In this document: piece after piece, positions 35,101 to 42,363 of the stretch
Numbering within the stretch: the stretch's first letter is position 1
Layout: each line of letters opens with the position of its first letter
Assembly (NCBI GenBank): GCA_003151425.1
Contig: PLXO01000122.1
Location: 1-49,858 of the forward strand
Origin: Acetobacteraceae bacterium
GTDB taxonomy: Bacteria > Pseudomonadota > Alphaproteobacteria > Acetobacterales > Acetobacteraceae
Direction: 5' to 3'
Length of the DNA: 49,858 nucleotides
Position numbers and translations under genes: made by a program
Notes under the pieces: generated by a model
What the model was told of the DNA's origin: nothing
Database searches by the model: none
Seen by the model: only the letters and a program-made list of their open reading frames with translations

Positions 35101-38060
35101 ATGCCGCGCCGATGCTGCGCCCGTCCTCCGACACCATCCTGCGCGGCGCCGGCGCACAGCCGGGACTTTGGCCCATGGCCATTTCCGGCGACCTGCCGAT
35201 CGTGCTGCTGCGCATCGCCGATATCGAGGACATTGACCTCGCCCGGCAACTGCTGCGGGCACACGAATACTGGCGAATGAAGCAGCTTGCGGTGGACTTG
35301 GTGATCCTGAACGAGCGTGCGTCTTCCTATGTCCAGGACCTGCAGATCGCGCTGGAGAGCCTGGTCCGGACGAGCCAGTCGTCACTGCCGGACCTCGTGG
35401 AGCGACAGCGGGGCCGCGGTTTCGTTCTGCGGGCCGATCTGCTTTCACCGGAAAGCCGCGCCTTGCTTGCCTCGGTGGCGAGGGTCGTTTTGGTTGGGCA
35501 ACGCGGATCGCTGGAGGATCAGCTCGACCGCGTGCCGGAACCCAAGGCAGCGGATCGGACCCATCGAAGGCGGGCGGCGGCCAGCGCGGAACAGCGGGCC
35601 GGGCGCACCGCTTCCGGCCCCGTTTTCACCGCGCCCGACGCGCGGCCGGCCCTGGAGTTTTTCAACGGGCTCGGGGGCTTCGCCGCGGGCGGGCGGGAGT
35701 ATGTCACGATCCTCGGGCCAGGTCAGTCCACGCCGGCACCCTGGATCAATGTCATCGCCAATCCCGACTTCGGCTTTCAGGTGGCAACCGAAGGCGGCGG
35801 CATGACCTGGTCGGTCAACAGCCGCGAGAACCAGCTCACGCCCTGGTCGAACGATCCGGTCAGCGATCGTTCCGGGGAGGTGTTCTATCTGCGTGACGAG
35901 GAATCCGGCGACCTATGGTGCCCGACGGCGCTGCCGATCCGCGACGACACGGCCACCTATGTGGCGACGCATGGCTGGGGTTACAGCCGGTTCCAGCACA
36001 CCGCGCACGGCATCGCGGCCAATCTTCTGCAGTACGTGCCGCTCGGCGACCCGATCAAGATCTCGCGCCTGACGCTGCGCAACATATCGGGCCGCGCCCG
36101 GCGCCTGTCGGTGACCGCTTACGCGGAATTTGTGCTTGGCCCGTCGCGCGCTGCGTCCGCGCCGTTCGTGACGACCGGGATCGATCCCGACACCGGTGCG
36201 ATGTTCGTGCGCAATCCGTGGCATGCGGCCTTCGGATCGCGCGTCGCCTTCGCCGACCTTGCCGGGCGCCAGACGGACTGGACGGGCGACCGGCGGGAGT
36301 TCATCGGCCGCAACGGGACACTGGAGAGCCCGGCGGCGCTCGGCAGCGCGGCGCCGCTTTCCAAAACCGTGGGTGCCGGTCTCGATCCCTGCGGGGCGCT
36401 GCGCACAACGGTGGTGCTGGCGCCGAACAGCCGCGTCGAAATCGTGGCGTTCCTCGGCGAGGCCGCGAGTGACGCGGACGCGCGGGCGTTGATTTTGCGC
36501 TACCGCACGCTTGATCTCGACACGGTGCTGGCCGAGGTCGGTCGTTACTGGGACGGCGTCCTCGGCGCGGTCCAGGTGAAGACGCCGGACCGCTCGATGG
36601 ACATCATGCTGAACGGCTGGCTGCTGTACGAGACGCTGGCCTGTCGCGTCTGGGCCCGCTCCGGGTTCTACCAGGCGAGCGGCGCCTATGGCTTTCGCGA
36701 CCAGTTGCAGGACGGCATGGCGCTCGCCGCCGCGCAGCCGGCGCTGACGCGCGCGCACCTGCTGCGCGCGGCGGCGCGGCAGTTCGTCGAGGGCGACGTG
36801 CAGCACTGGTGGTTGCCGCATTCGGGTCAGGGCGTGCGCACGCGGATCTCCGACGACCGGGCATGGCTCGCCTACACCGTCGCGCACTATGTCAACGCGA
36901 CGGGCGATGCCGCAGTGCTGGATGATGTCGTTCCGTTTCTGGAAGGCCAGAAACTGGGCGAGGAAGAGCATGACAGCTTCTTCCAGCCGACGGTGTCCGA
37001 TACGGTCGGCACGCTGTTCGAGCACTGCGCGCGCGCGCTCGATGCCAGCCTTGCGGTCGGCTATCGCGGGCTGCCGTTGATGGGCACCGGCGACTGGAAT
37101 GACGGCATGAATCGTGTCGGCGAACTTGGCCACGGTGAGAGCGTCTGGCTCGGCTGGCTGCTCTACGCGGCGCTGACTGATTTTGCGGTGCTGGCCGAGG
37201 CGCGGGGCGAGGCGGTGCGCGCCTGGATGTGGCGCGCGCATGCCAGCGCACTGCAGGCCTCGCTTGAGAGCGAGGCCTGGGATGGCGAGTGGTATCGGCG
37301 CGCGTGGTTCGACGACGGCACACCGCTCGGGTCGGCAACGAACGCGGAATGCCGGATAGATTCGATTTCGCAATCATGGGCGACGATCTCGGGCGCCGCG
37401 GACCCCGGGCACGCCGCGCGTGCGATGGCGGCGGTGGAGCGCGAATTGATCCGCCCGGGCGATCAACTGGCGCTGCTGTTCACACCGCCATTCGACAAGA
37501 CGCCGCTCGATCCCGGCTACATCAAGGGCTACCCGCCGGGGATCCGCGAGAACGGCGGCCAGTATACGCATGCCGCTCTGTGGTCGGTGATGGCCTTCGC
37601 GGCCCTCGGTGAGGGCGACAAGGCGGAGGCGCTGTTCGCCCTGCTCAACCCGATCAACCATGCCCGCACGCGGTCCGATGTCCACCGCTACAAGGTGGAA
37701 CCCTATGTCATCGCCGCCGACGTCTATGCCACGCCGCCGCATGTCGGGCGTGGCGGCTGGACCTGGTACACCGGCTCAGCGGGCTGGATGCAGCGGGCCG
37801 GCGTCGAGAGCATCCTCGGGCTGCGCCTGCGGGGCGACGAGCTGGAATTGCAACCATGCATTCCGCGGGATTGGCCGCGTTTCGAAATGACACTGCGCCA
37901 CCGGTCCGCACGCTACGAGATCGCGGTCGAGAACCCCGACGGCGTCAGCCGTGGGATCGCGTACGCCGAGGTCGATGGGACCACACTGGATGAGCGGCCG
38001 CTGCGCCTGGGTCTGCTGGATGATGGCGCCACCCATCATGTCATGGTCAGGCTCGGTTGA
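29112..38060 (+). CDS. ndvB: Cyclic beta-1,2-glucan synthase (NdvB/Cgs-like)
   Basis: NdvB builds cyclic beta-1,2-glucans from UDP-glucose at the inner membrane; these act in osmotic adaptation and host interaction. The roughly 2980-residue protein has the family's parts: N-terminal region (LVDNYYLVERQIREIRSALP), membrane helices (about 456-513, 938-980, 1060-1113), a GT84 transferase part with DADTRLPRD near 695, a glycoamylase-like domain (about 1130-1660), and a C-terminal GH94 phosphorylase domain (QHWWLPHSGQGVRTRISDD; TGDWNDGMNRVG near 2658) that sets ring size. Three tandem-repeat insertions (about 380-415, 661-678, 871-925) make it longer than the usual 2800-2860. TTG at 29112 with an upstream GAGG is preferred; the in-frame TTG at 29049 lies inside a palindrome. 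Confidence 0.93.
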   Translation: MRTFLRRAFGRPRLASPWHSGEPVREELFSVERLQQHARSLAAAQPVTPKPTRGQPLAGRLADNGAVLLHAYRAIVSSINERRPITPAAEWLVDNYYLVERQIREIRSALPPGYYRQLPKLVDGPFTGYPRVFGVAWAFVAHTDSHFDTEMLCRFLQAYQEVQPLTIGELWAVAITLKIVLVENLRRLADGITQNSAARQEADGLADRLLGAGDRTAEPVSVVLAAHQGTALPATFAVQLLLRLRDQDPRIIPALTWLDRHLAAQGKTADAVVHDEHQRQGASTISVRNIITSMRLISDVDWTELFERVSVVNDALSAGVVFRDMDFPTRNLYRSAIERLARGAHRTELDVARRAVLAAQQATGELATSKQTSGGQACGEQTTGRPGGAQTTGALGGEQTTGGPGGEQTTGGPGSVEADRHGDPGYHLLGDGCRAFEMAIGFRPPLRAWLERLSRRFGIAGYVGAGIMVAAALLAIPLIILHANGLGLAWLSLLVVLGMIPALGAAVALVNREVTHGLGATLLPALELRTGVPTPLRTIVVVPTLLMTKEAIEAQIAHLEVHHLASPDGDLYFALLSDWADAATEHVDGDAALLAAAADGIARLNRRYGRAPGGDRFLLLHRKRVWNAGEARWIGWERKRGKLHELNRLLRGAKDTSFIRPDFAHGPDFAHGPDFARGDGQSPMVPDGVRYVITLDADTRLPRDAVRRLIGKMAHPLNRPRFDATLGRVVAGHGLLQPRITPALPIGGEGSLFQRVFSSMNGIDPYSAAVSDVYQDLFDEGSYAGKGIYDIDAFEAALDGRVPDSTLLSHDLFEGSLARAGLASDIEVVEDFPTRYDVDALRRHRWARGDWQLLPWMLGRGPIAHTEPQRNAIPCGAIPGNAIPGNAILANAMLADAMLGDAMPGNAMLADAMPGNTTTHGAMPALGRWKMFDNLRRTLSAPACMLALLVGFALPLAAASVWTGFILLTILLPPLIPVASEILPRRAAVTARSHFGALGTELWLALSQSALIVTFLAHQAWLMGDAIARTLVRLFVTRRHLLEWVTAAQAATGPRLDLLGFYRVMAGGVGLGGLALLVALLSGHATGHGTWPLAVPLVALWIASPAIACWISRPSRTEDWRPMSAADAQTLRLIARRTWRYFETFVTAEDHMLPPDNFQDDPAPALAHRTSPTNIGLYLLSVATARDFCWLGTTEAAERLDATLATMGRLDRFRGHFYNWYDTQDLRPLDPEYVSTVDSGNLAGHLITLANACSEWALRPPTPARRLEGIADALDLARDASEQLRDGRRTQTVTWQELDDALIRLAGGLRTPAVDGESLPALLADLAQQGEIVADIAAAFAAERGDGNGADMLFWIAAARRAIDSHRRDLIASPDATAALAARLAALETTARTTALEMGYDFLVDHERKLLSIGYQVREAILDPNCYDLLASEARLASFMAIAKGDVPARHWFRLGRAVTPVAQGAALLSWSGSMFEYLMPELVMRAPIGSLLEQTSRLIVRQQISYGTARGLPWGISESAYNARDLEFTYQYSNFGVRGLGLKRGLGDNAVVAPYATALASMVDPAASARNFTRLADLGARGRYGFYEALDYTASRLPEGASVAIVRAFMAHHQGMTIVAIGDALLDGAMRARFHAEPMVQATELLLQEGTPRDVAVVRPWMAEARSDARVRDQASEGGRRLTTAHTTSLATHLLSNGTYAVMLTAAGSGYSRWRGMAVTRWREDATCDDWGAYIFLRDVRSGKIWSAGYQPSGAEPDAYDVLFNEDHAEFTRHDGALTTTLDVLVSAEDDAEVRRVSIMNSGLRAHEIDVTSYAELVLAPPEDDVAHPAFMKLFVATEYLAEHGTILATRRRRTPGEQEIWAAHLAIVDGEAVGKPEVETDRARFLGRGHSVGRPVAVTDGRPLSNTVGTVLDPVFALRRRVRVAPGATVRIAFWTMVAASRAAVLSLVDRHRDATAFERATTLAWTQAQVQLHHLGIDSGEAGLFQRLAGHLLYAAPMLRPSSDTILRGAGAQPGLWPMAISGDLPIVLLRIADIEDIDLARQLLRAHEYWRMKQLAVDLVILNERASSYVQDLQIALESLVRTSQSSLPDLVERQRGRGFVLRADLLSPESRALLASVARVVLVGQRGSLEDQLDRVPEPKAADRTHRRRAAASAEQRAGRTASGPVFTAPDARPALEFFNGLGGFAAGGREYVTILGPGQSTPAPWINVIANPDFGFQVATEGGGMTWSVNSRENQLTPWSNDPVSDRSGEVFYLRDEESGDLWCPTALPIRDDTATYVATHGWGYSRFQHTAHGIAANLLQYVPLGDPIKISRLTLRNISGRARRLSVTAYAEFVLGPSRAASAPFVTTGIDPDTGAMFVRNPWHAAFGSRVAFADLAGRQTDWTGDRREFIGRNGTLESPAALGSAAPLSKTVGAGLDPCGALRTTVVLAPNSRVEIVAFLGEAASDADARALILRYRTLDLDTVLAEVGRYWDGVLGAVQVKTPDRSMDIMLNGWLLYETLACRVWARSGFYQASGAYGFRDQLQDGMALAAAQPALTRAHLLRAAARQFVEGDVQHWWLPHSGQGVRTRISDDRAWLAYTVAHYVNATGDAAVLDDVVPFLEGQKLGEEEHDSFFQPTVSDTVGTLFEHCARALDASLAVGYRGLPLMGTGDWNDGMNRVGELGHGESVWLGWLLYAALTDFAVLAEARGEAVRAWMWRAHASALQASLESEAWDGEWYRRAWFDDGTPLGSATNAECRIDSISQSWATISGAADPGHAARAMAAVERELIRPGDQLALLFTPPFDKTPLDPGYIKGYPPGIRENGGQYTHAALWSVMAFAALGEGDKAEALFALLNPINHARTRSDVHRYKVEPYVIAADVYATPPHVGRGGWTWYTGSAGWMQRAGVESILGLRLRGDELELQPCIPRDWPRFEMTLRHRSARYEIAVENPDGVSRGIAYAEVDGTTLDERPLRLGLLDDGATHHVMVRLG
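30249..30356 (+). repeat. 27-bp tandem repeats inside the glucan synthase gene
   Basis: Four units start at 30249, 30276, 30303 and 30330, coding GEQTTGGPG-type nonapeptides. The last two are almost identical. The tract is in frame, before the first membrane helices. Confidence 0.9.
31092..31145 (+). repeat. 18-bp tandem repeats inside the glucan synthase gene
   Basis: CCCGATTTCGCGCACGGG occurs three times (31092, 31110, 31128; the third has CGCGGG), coding PDFAHG x3. The tract lies within the transferase domain, some 15 residues before DADTRLPRD. Confidence 0.9.
31722..31886 (+). repeat. 15-bp repeats coding an A(M/I)(L/P)xx pentamer array
   Basis: Eleven 15-bp units of the form AACGCGATGCTGGCC run in frame from 31722, coding a pentamer array such as NAMLA-DAMPG-NAMLA. 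Period five with a small residue and a hydrophobic residue in fixed places is reminiscent of pentapeptide repeats, though too short for a full helix coil. It sits between the transferase domain and the second membrane region. Confidence 0.9.
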
Positions 38061-38065
38061 TTCGA

Positions 38066-38206
38066 ATCTCCTCCCCCTCCCCTTGAGGGAGGGGGATGGG
38101 GGGAGGGGTTGAGCGCGTGCAAAGCTTCGGTGCGACCCCGGCACCAACCCCTCCCCCCAACCTTGGTCCGCTTCGCGGCCCAAGCCCTCAAGGGGAGGGG
38201 GAGAAA
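38066..38206. repeat. Palindromic repeat pair after the glucan synthase gene
   Basis: CTCCCCCTCCCCTTGAGGGAGGGGGATGGGGGGAGGGG-type sequence (38070-38109) is followed by a CCTTGGTCCGCTTCGCGGCC copy (38160-38206). It separates convergent genes and may serve as a bidirectional terminator. Confidence 0.75.
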
Positions 38207-38239
38207 ATTACTTCCGGGCATGCCTTTCGCTCGCTGATA

Positions 38240-39037
38240 TCAAAGTACCCGCGACAGAAAGTCCTGCGTGCGCCGCTCCTTCGGGGCGCTGAGCACGGCA
38301 CGTGGCAGTCCGCGCTCCACAATGACGCCGGCATCCATGAAAGCCAGTTCGTCGCCGACCTCACGCGCGAAGGCGAGCTCGTGCGTTACCACCACCATCG
38401 TCATCCCCGACCGCGCCAGGTCTTTCATGACGGCGAGGACTTCGCCGACCAGCTCGGGGTCCAACGCGGAGGTCGGCTCGTCGAACAGCATCAACTGCGG
38501 GTCCATCGCCAGCGCCCGGGCGATCGCCACGCGCTGCTGTTCCCCGCCCGAGAGCTGCGCGGGAAACATTGGATGCTTCGCCGCAAGCCCCACCCGATCG
38601 AGCAGTTCCATCGCGCGCTGCCGCGCCTGGGCCGATCGCACGCGCTTCACCTGGATCGGCGCCTCGATGATGTTCTGCAGCGCGGTCATATGTGGAAACA
38701 GATTGAACTGCTGAAACACCATGCCGACCTTCTGGCGCATGCGCGCTACCTGGCGCTCCGGCAGTTCATACAGCCGTCCGTTGTGCTCGCGGTAGCCGAC
38801 GAGCTCGCCGCCCACCCACAGTCGGCCGCCATCGATGCGCTCGAGATGATTGATGCAGGACAGCAGCGTGCTCTTGCCGGAACCGGACGGTCCGATGATG
38901 CACATCACGCTGCCGGTCGGCACGTCAAGGTCGATCCCGCGCAGGACCTCACGGCTTCCGTACCGTTTGTGCAGGCCGCGGATCTTGACCATGCTTTCCA
39001 AGGTGGCGGGGCGGTCCAATGCGCTGGGGCTTTCCAA
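38240..39037 (-). CDS. Polar amino-acid ABC transporter, ATPase subunit
   Basis: The 265-residue protein is a GlnQ/HisP-type ATPase that powers uptake of an amino acid or opine. All motifs are present: Walker [11 protein letters not shown]-loop [11 protein letters not shown], signature LSGGEQQR, Walker [13 protein letters not shown] and the switch His in VVTHE. It is the last gene of a three-gene unit with the permease (18 bp upstream) and binding protein. The 15-residue start before [12 protein letters not shown] is not conserved in the family, so ATG 38992 is an alternative start. Substrate is not determined by the ATPase. Confidence 0.93.
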   Translation of the reverse strand: MESPSALDRPATLESMVKIRGLHKRYGSREVLRGIDLDVPTGSVMCIIGPSGSGKSTLLSCINHLERIDGGRLWVGGELVGYREHNGRLYELPERQVARMRQKVGMVFQQFNLFPHMTALQNIIEAPIQVKRVRSAQARQRAMELLDRVGLAAKHPMFPAQLSGGEQQRVAIARALAMDPQLMLFDEPTSALDPELVGEVLAVMKDLARSGMTMVVVTHELAFAREVGDELAFMDAGVIVERGLPRAVLSAPKERRTQDFLSRVL

Positions 39038-39055
39038 TGCGATTTGCCTCGATCA

Positions 39056-39943
39056 TCACCGCTGCCGGTATTTCCGTTCGAGCATGTGTTGCCCGACCGA
39101 CATCACCGAGACGATGATCAGGTACCACAACGATGCAACAATCAGCAGCGGAATCGTCTGGTAGGTGCGCGCGTAGATCAATTGGGCGGTGTAGAGCAGC
39201 TCGGACAGCGCGATGACACTGACCAGCGAGGTGCTCTTCACCATGGAGATCACCTCGTTGCCGACTGGCGGAATGATCACCCGCAGGGCCTGCGGGAAGA
39301 CGATACGGCGGAAGATCGTCATCGGCCGCATGCCGAGCGCCCGCGCCGCCCTGGTCTGTCCGTGGTGCACCGAGGCGATGCCGGCCCGTATCACCTCCGC
39401 CGTATACGCGGCCTGCGCCAGACCCAGCCCGGCCAGGGCGGCGAACATCGGCGTGATGAGCGCGTTGGTGTTCGCGCTGTACAAAGTCGGACCGAAGGGG
39501 ATGCGGAGCGAGATCGTTGCGTACAATGCGCCGAAATTATACCAGAAGATGAGCTGGACGAGCACCGGCACGCTGCGAAAGACCCAGATATAGACCCAGC
39601 TAAGGGTGGACAGCAGCCGGTTCGAGGACAGCCGCATCATCGCCAGCATCGTGCCGATGACCAGGCCCATGACCATGGCAACGACGGTTAGTTCCAGCGT
39701 GCGCGACAGCCCGATCAGGATCTGCCGGTCGAGCATGTACTGCGCCACGACCGGCCACTCGAACGCCGGGTTGGTCGCAACACTGATGAGAACAAGCGCC
39801 GCGACCAGGACGACGACAGCGCTCGCCAGCCAGGTCCAGGGATGGCGCAGCGGGACGACCGGCAGCGGGGCGAGCACCGGCGGCACACCCCTCTGTGTCG
39901 GCGCCGGATCGTCCGTGCCCGGCGTCGCCAGCCGCTCGGTCAT
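39056..39943 (-). CDS. Polar amino-acid ABC transporter, permease
   Basis: The 295-residue inner-membrane protein belongs to the HisM/GlnP permease family, with a first helix (WLASAVVVLVAALVLIS), a periplasmic segment, and the family core GLSRTLELTVVAMVMGLVIGT, VYIWVFRSVPVLVQLIFWY and the EAA loop EVIRAGIASVHHGQTRAARALGM. Only one permease gene is present, so it should form a homodimer. Its start overlaps by ATGA the stop of a 20-residue upstream ORF that duplicates its own first 17 codons. Confidence 0.93.
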   Translation of the reverse strand: MTERLATPGTDDPAPTQRGVPPVLAPLPVVPLRHPWTWLASAVVVLVAALVLISVATNPAFEWPVVAQYMLDRQILIGLSRTLELTVVAMVMGLVIGTMLAMMRLSSNRLLSTLSWVYIWVFRSVPVLVQLIFWYNFGALYATISLRIPFGPTLYSANTNALITPMFAALAGLGLAQAAYTAEVIRAGIASVHHGQTRAARALGMRPMTIFRRIVFPQALRVIIPPVGNEVISMVKSTSLVSVIALSELLYTAQLIYARTYQTIPLLIVASLWYLIIVSVMSVGQHMLERKYRQR

Positions 39944-40015
39944 CGTTCGTTCTGGGTGGGCGCCGGATCGTCGGTGCTCGGCGTCGGCATCCGCTCGGTC
40001 ATCGTTCGTTTTGGC
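39897..40015. repeat. Direct repeat of about 59 bp at the permease start
   Basis: GGCGCCGGATCGTCCGTGCC...CGGTCATCGTTCGTT is repeated once with a few changes at about 59-bp spacing (start codons at 39943 and 40002). Confidence 0.85.
39940..40002 (-). CDS. 20-residue upstream ORF duplicating the permease N-terminus
   Basis: ATG 40002 opens MTERMPTPSTDDPAPTQNER and stops in TGA at 39942-39940, which overlaps the permease ATG (ATGA). The permease itself begins MTERLATPGTDDPAPTQRG. The tandem duplication of about 59 bp thus created a short leader ORF placed for translational coupling. Both starts have the same AACGAACG upstream sequence. Whether it is translated is unknown. Confidence 0.45.
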   Translation of the reverse strand: MTERMPTPSTDDPAPTQNER

Positions 40016-40055
40016 GCATCGTCAGGTCCCGCTCATCGTCGGCTCCGGCTCGTTG

Positions 40056-40991
40056 TCAGCGCGGCGTGCCGGTCGGGTTCAGCGGGGACTGCTTGATCGC
40101 GCCTTTCTCCAGCCCCCATTTCTGGACGATCTTCTGGTAGGTGCCGTCCTCGATCAAATGCTGGATGGCCGCCTGGAGAGCGGCGGACATATCGGAGCCC
40201 TTCGGCAAGGCGACGCCGATATAGCTGGTGTCGGTATAGCTGCCGACGACTTTCGTCTTACCCTGCGACTGGTTGACGAAATAGCTGACCGCCGTGGAGC
40301 CGAGCCAGAACAGGTCGGACCGCTTGCTCATCAGGCTCTCGGCCGCGCCGTTGCCGTCGCTGAACGCCAGCGCGTTGATCGGCTTCTTGCCCGCGGCCTC
40401 GCATTTCGGGTTTTGCGCCTCGGCAAACACCATTTCACGCGATCCGCGGGTGGTGCCCACCGTCAAACCGCAGATATCGTCGAGCGTGTTGACCTTGATG
40501 TTGGAATCGGCCAGCGCCGCGAACTGCTCGTTGGCGAGCAGTGTGCCGATCATGTCGACCACCTGCTCGCGGACCGTTGTCACGCCCATCTGGCCGACCG
40601 CGGCGTCGAAACGTTTCGACTGCAGCCCGGGAATGAGCGTGTCAAAGGTCGTCGGACGCAGCTCGAGCTGTAGACCCATGGCCTGGGTCGCGGCCCGCAG
40701 TATGTCGACTTCCCAACCGGCGATCTCGCCCTGCTCGTTGCGGAAATCGTCCGGCGGCGAACCGAGCGCCACGGCCACGGTGAATGTCTTGGCGGACGCC
40801 ATGCGCTCCGGCAACAGCTTGACCAGATCGGGCTGCTGGGTCTCTGTCGGTAATGGTTGGGTCAGCGACGGCTGGGCGGCGCCAGGCACGGACTGGGCCG
40901 TGGCTTGCGTGTTGCAGCAGAGCGCAGCGCAAGCCATTGCCATGGCGAAGGCAACGCTGGGTGCCGCACGCCGATGGCGGTGCTGTTGCAT
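40056..40991 (-). CDS. Amino-acid ABC transporter, substrate-binding protein
   Basis: The 311-residue periplasmic protein has a signal peptide (APSVAFAMAMACAALCCNTQATAQ) and the SBP_bac_3 fold of polar amino-acid receptors: TVAVALGSPPDDFRNEQGEIAGWEVDILRAATQAMG, then LQSKRFDAAVGQMGVTTVRE, CGLTVGTTRGSREMV and YIGVALPKGSDMSAALQAAI. The ATG at 40991, with GGAGAA upstream, is the true start; the frame continues further but without a signal. Upstream on the same strand is an enolase-superfamily enzyme, suggesting that the bound compound is its substrate or product. Confidence 0.93.
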   Translation of the reverse strand: MQQHRHRRAAPSVAFAMAMACAALCCNTQATAQSVPGAAQPSLTQPLPTETQQPDLVKLLPERMASAKTFTVAVALGSPPDDFRNEQGEIAGWEVDILRAATQAMGLQLELRPTTFDTLIPGLQSKRFDAAVGQMGVTTVREQVVDMIGTLLANEQFAALADSNIKVNTLDDICGLTVGTTRGSREMVFAEAQNPKCEAAGKKPINALAFSDGNGAAESLMSKRSDLFWLGSTAVSYFVNQSQGKTKVVGSYTDTSYIGVALPKGSDMSAALQAAIQHLIEDGTYQKIVQKWGLEKGAIKQSPLNPTGTPR

Positions 40992-41124
40992 GTCGGTTCT
41001 CCAAACCCGCTGATGACAAATTCGCAGTGGCCCCAATCGACAGTCTGTCACCTGCATTTGTCAACCGCCCCGCTGCGTCCGGTGTCGGTGCCTGTCAACG
41101 CCAGAGCGATTCCCGGACCCGGCG

Positions 41125-42240
41125 TCAGATCGCGTAGCGGCGGAGCCGGTCCTCGTCCACCTCGATCCCCAGACCCGGCGCAGTCGGAACCTGCACCCTG
41201 CCGTTGCGCACCGGGAATGGCTGCGCGAGCAGGTCCTCCGTGAGGTAATAGTTCGGCTGGTAGAATTCGCAACCAAGCGAGATATTCGGGGTCGCGGCGA
41301 TCAAGTGGGCACCGGCGGTGCAGGCGATGCCGGTCTCGAACATGTCTCCACCGTAACAGGCCAGCCCACCGGCCGCGGCAATCGCGGAGATTTCGCGGGC
41401 ACGCAGCATGCCGCCGCATTTCTGGATCTTTATGCTGATCAGGTCAGCCATATGCTGACCTGCGACGAGCAGTGCGTCCGCAGGCGTGAACACGCTCTCA
41501 TCGGCCATCACCGGCGTGTCGAGCGCCGCCGTAATGGCTGCAAGGGCGGCGCGCTGATCGGCGGGCACTGGCTGCTCGATGAAGGTCGGGCGGAACTGCT
41601 CGATATCGCGCAGCCGGCGAATCGCCTCCCACGGCTGCATGCCCTGATTGTAGTCCACGCGGATTTCGGCGTCGGCCGGCAGGATCTCGCGCAGCCTGGC
41701 CAATCGGCGAAGATCCTCGGCGTGCTCGGCGAAGCCGGTCTTCACCTTGAACAGACGGATGCCCTCGGCGCAGAGTTGGCTGACGAGGTCGATGTCCTGG
41801 GCAAGGTCCGGGTTGGCGATCGAGAAACTAAGCGGGATCTCGTCGCGCACCCGGCCGCCGAGAAGGTTGCAGACCGGTGTGCCGAGCGCCTTGCCGACGA
41901 TGTCGAACAGCGCCATCTCCATCGCCGCCTTGGCCTCCGTGCAATGCACGATGGTGCGGTCGGCGGCGGTCAGCAGCGCCTGGATGCGGAACGGATCGGC
42001 GCCGAGCAGCAGTGGCCGCAGATGGATGTCGAGCGCTGCGAAGGACGCCTCGGGAGAGCCGGTGAACACCGCCCAGGGGGCTGCCTCGCCCCAACCGGTG
42101 ATGCCGGCGTCGGTGTCCAGCCGCAGGATCACGTTGGTGCTGGTGTTGATGTCGCCGATGCCGTGGGAGTGCACCGCACGCGCCGCGATTCGCACGGGGA
42201 AGACGGAGACGGCGGAGATGCGGATTTGCGGGTGGGACAT
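41125..42240 (-). CDS. Enolase-superfamily enzyme (muconate-lactonizing subgroup)
   Basis: The 371-residue enzyme belongs to the mandelate racemase/muconate cycloisomerase family, which abstracts a proton next to a carboxylate. The pattern is that of the MLE subgroup: acid/base lysines in FKVKTG (Lys165/Lys167) and IKIQKCGG (Lys271), and metal ligands Asp196 (RVDYN), Glu222 (FIEQP) and Asp247 (MADES). Members include muconate cycloisomerases, N-acylamino acid racemases and dipeptide epimerases. The amino-acid transporter encoded 133 bp downstream favours an amino-acid derivative as substrate. No muconate pathway partners (catA, catC) are nearby. Reaction not assignable further. Confidence 0.92.
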   Translation of the reverse strand: MSHPQIRISAVSVFPVRIAARAVHSHGIGDINTSTNVILRLDTDAGITGWGEAAPWAVFTGSPEASFAALDIHLRPLLLGADPFRIQALLTAADRTIVHCTEAKAAMEMALFDIVGKALGTPVCNLLGGRVRDEIPLSFSIANPDLAQDIDLVSQLCAEGIRLFKVKTGFAEHAEDLRRLARLREILPADAEIRVDYNQGMQPWEAIRRLRDIEQFRPTFIEQPVPADQRAALAAITAALDTPVMADESVFTPADALLVAGQHMADLISIKIQKCGGMLRAREISAIAAAGGLACYGGDMFETGIACTAGAHLIAATPNISLGCEFYQPNYYLTEDLLAQPFPVRNGRVQVPTAPGLGIEVDEDRLRRYAI

Positions 42241-42317
42241 GGGGGGACGCCTTGTGTTCGTTGGTCGATCGTTCTGTGACGGAGCGAGAGATCCCGGTTA
42301 GCGCAGGTCGGGACTAC

Positions 42318-42352
42318 GTACACCTCTCCCGCTCTTGGCGGGAGAGGTGTAC
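42318..42352. promoter_or_regulatory. Perfect 15-bp inverted repeat upstream of moeA
   Basis: GTACACCTCTCCCGC and its exact reverse complement enclose a 5-nt loop (TCTTG), ending 11 bp before the moeA start and lying between two divergent genes. It could be an operator or an mRNA hairpin that hides the ribosome-binding site. The CTCCCGC/GCGGGAG core also resembles common dispersed palindromes, so it may simply be one of those. Confidence 0.55.
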
Positions 42353-42363
42353 ACTGCTTTGCG

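Noticed and set aside
34606-35448. 280-codon frame antisense to the glucan synthase
   Set aside because: Ser/Arg/Ala/Pro-rich shadow with no pattern; the sense frame shows conserved family sequence here.
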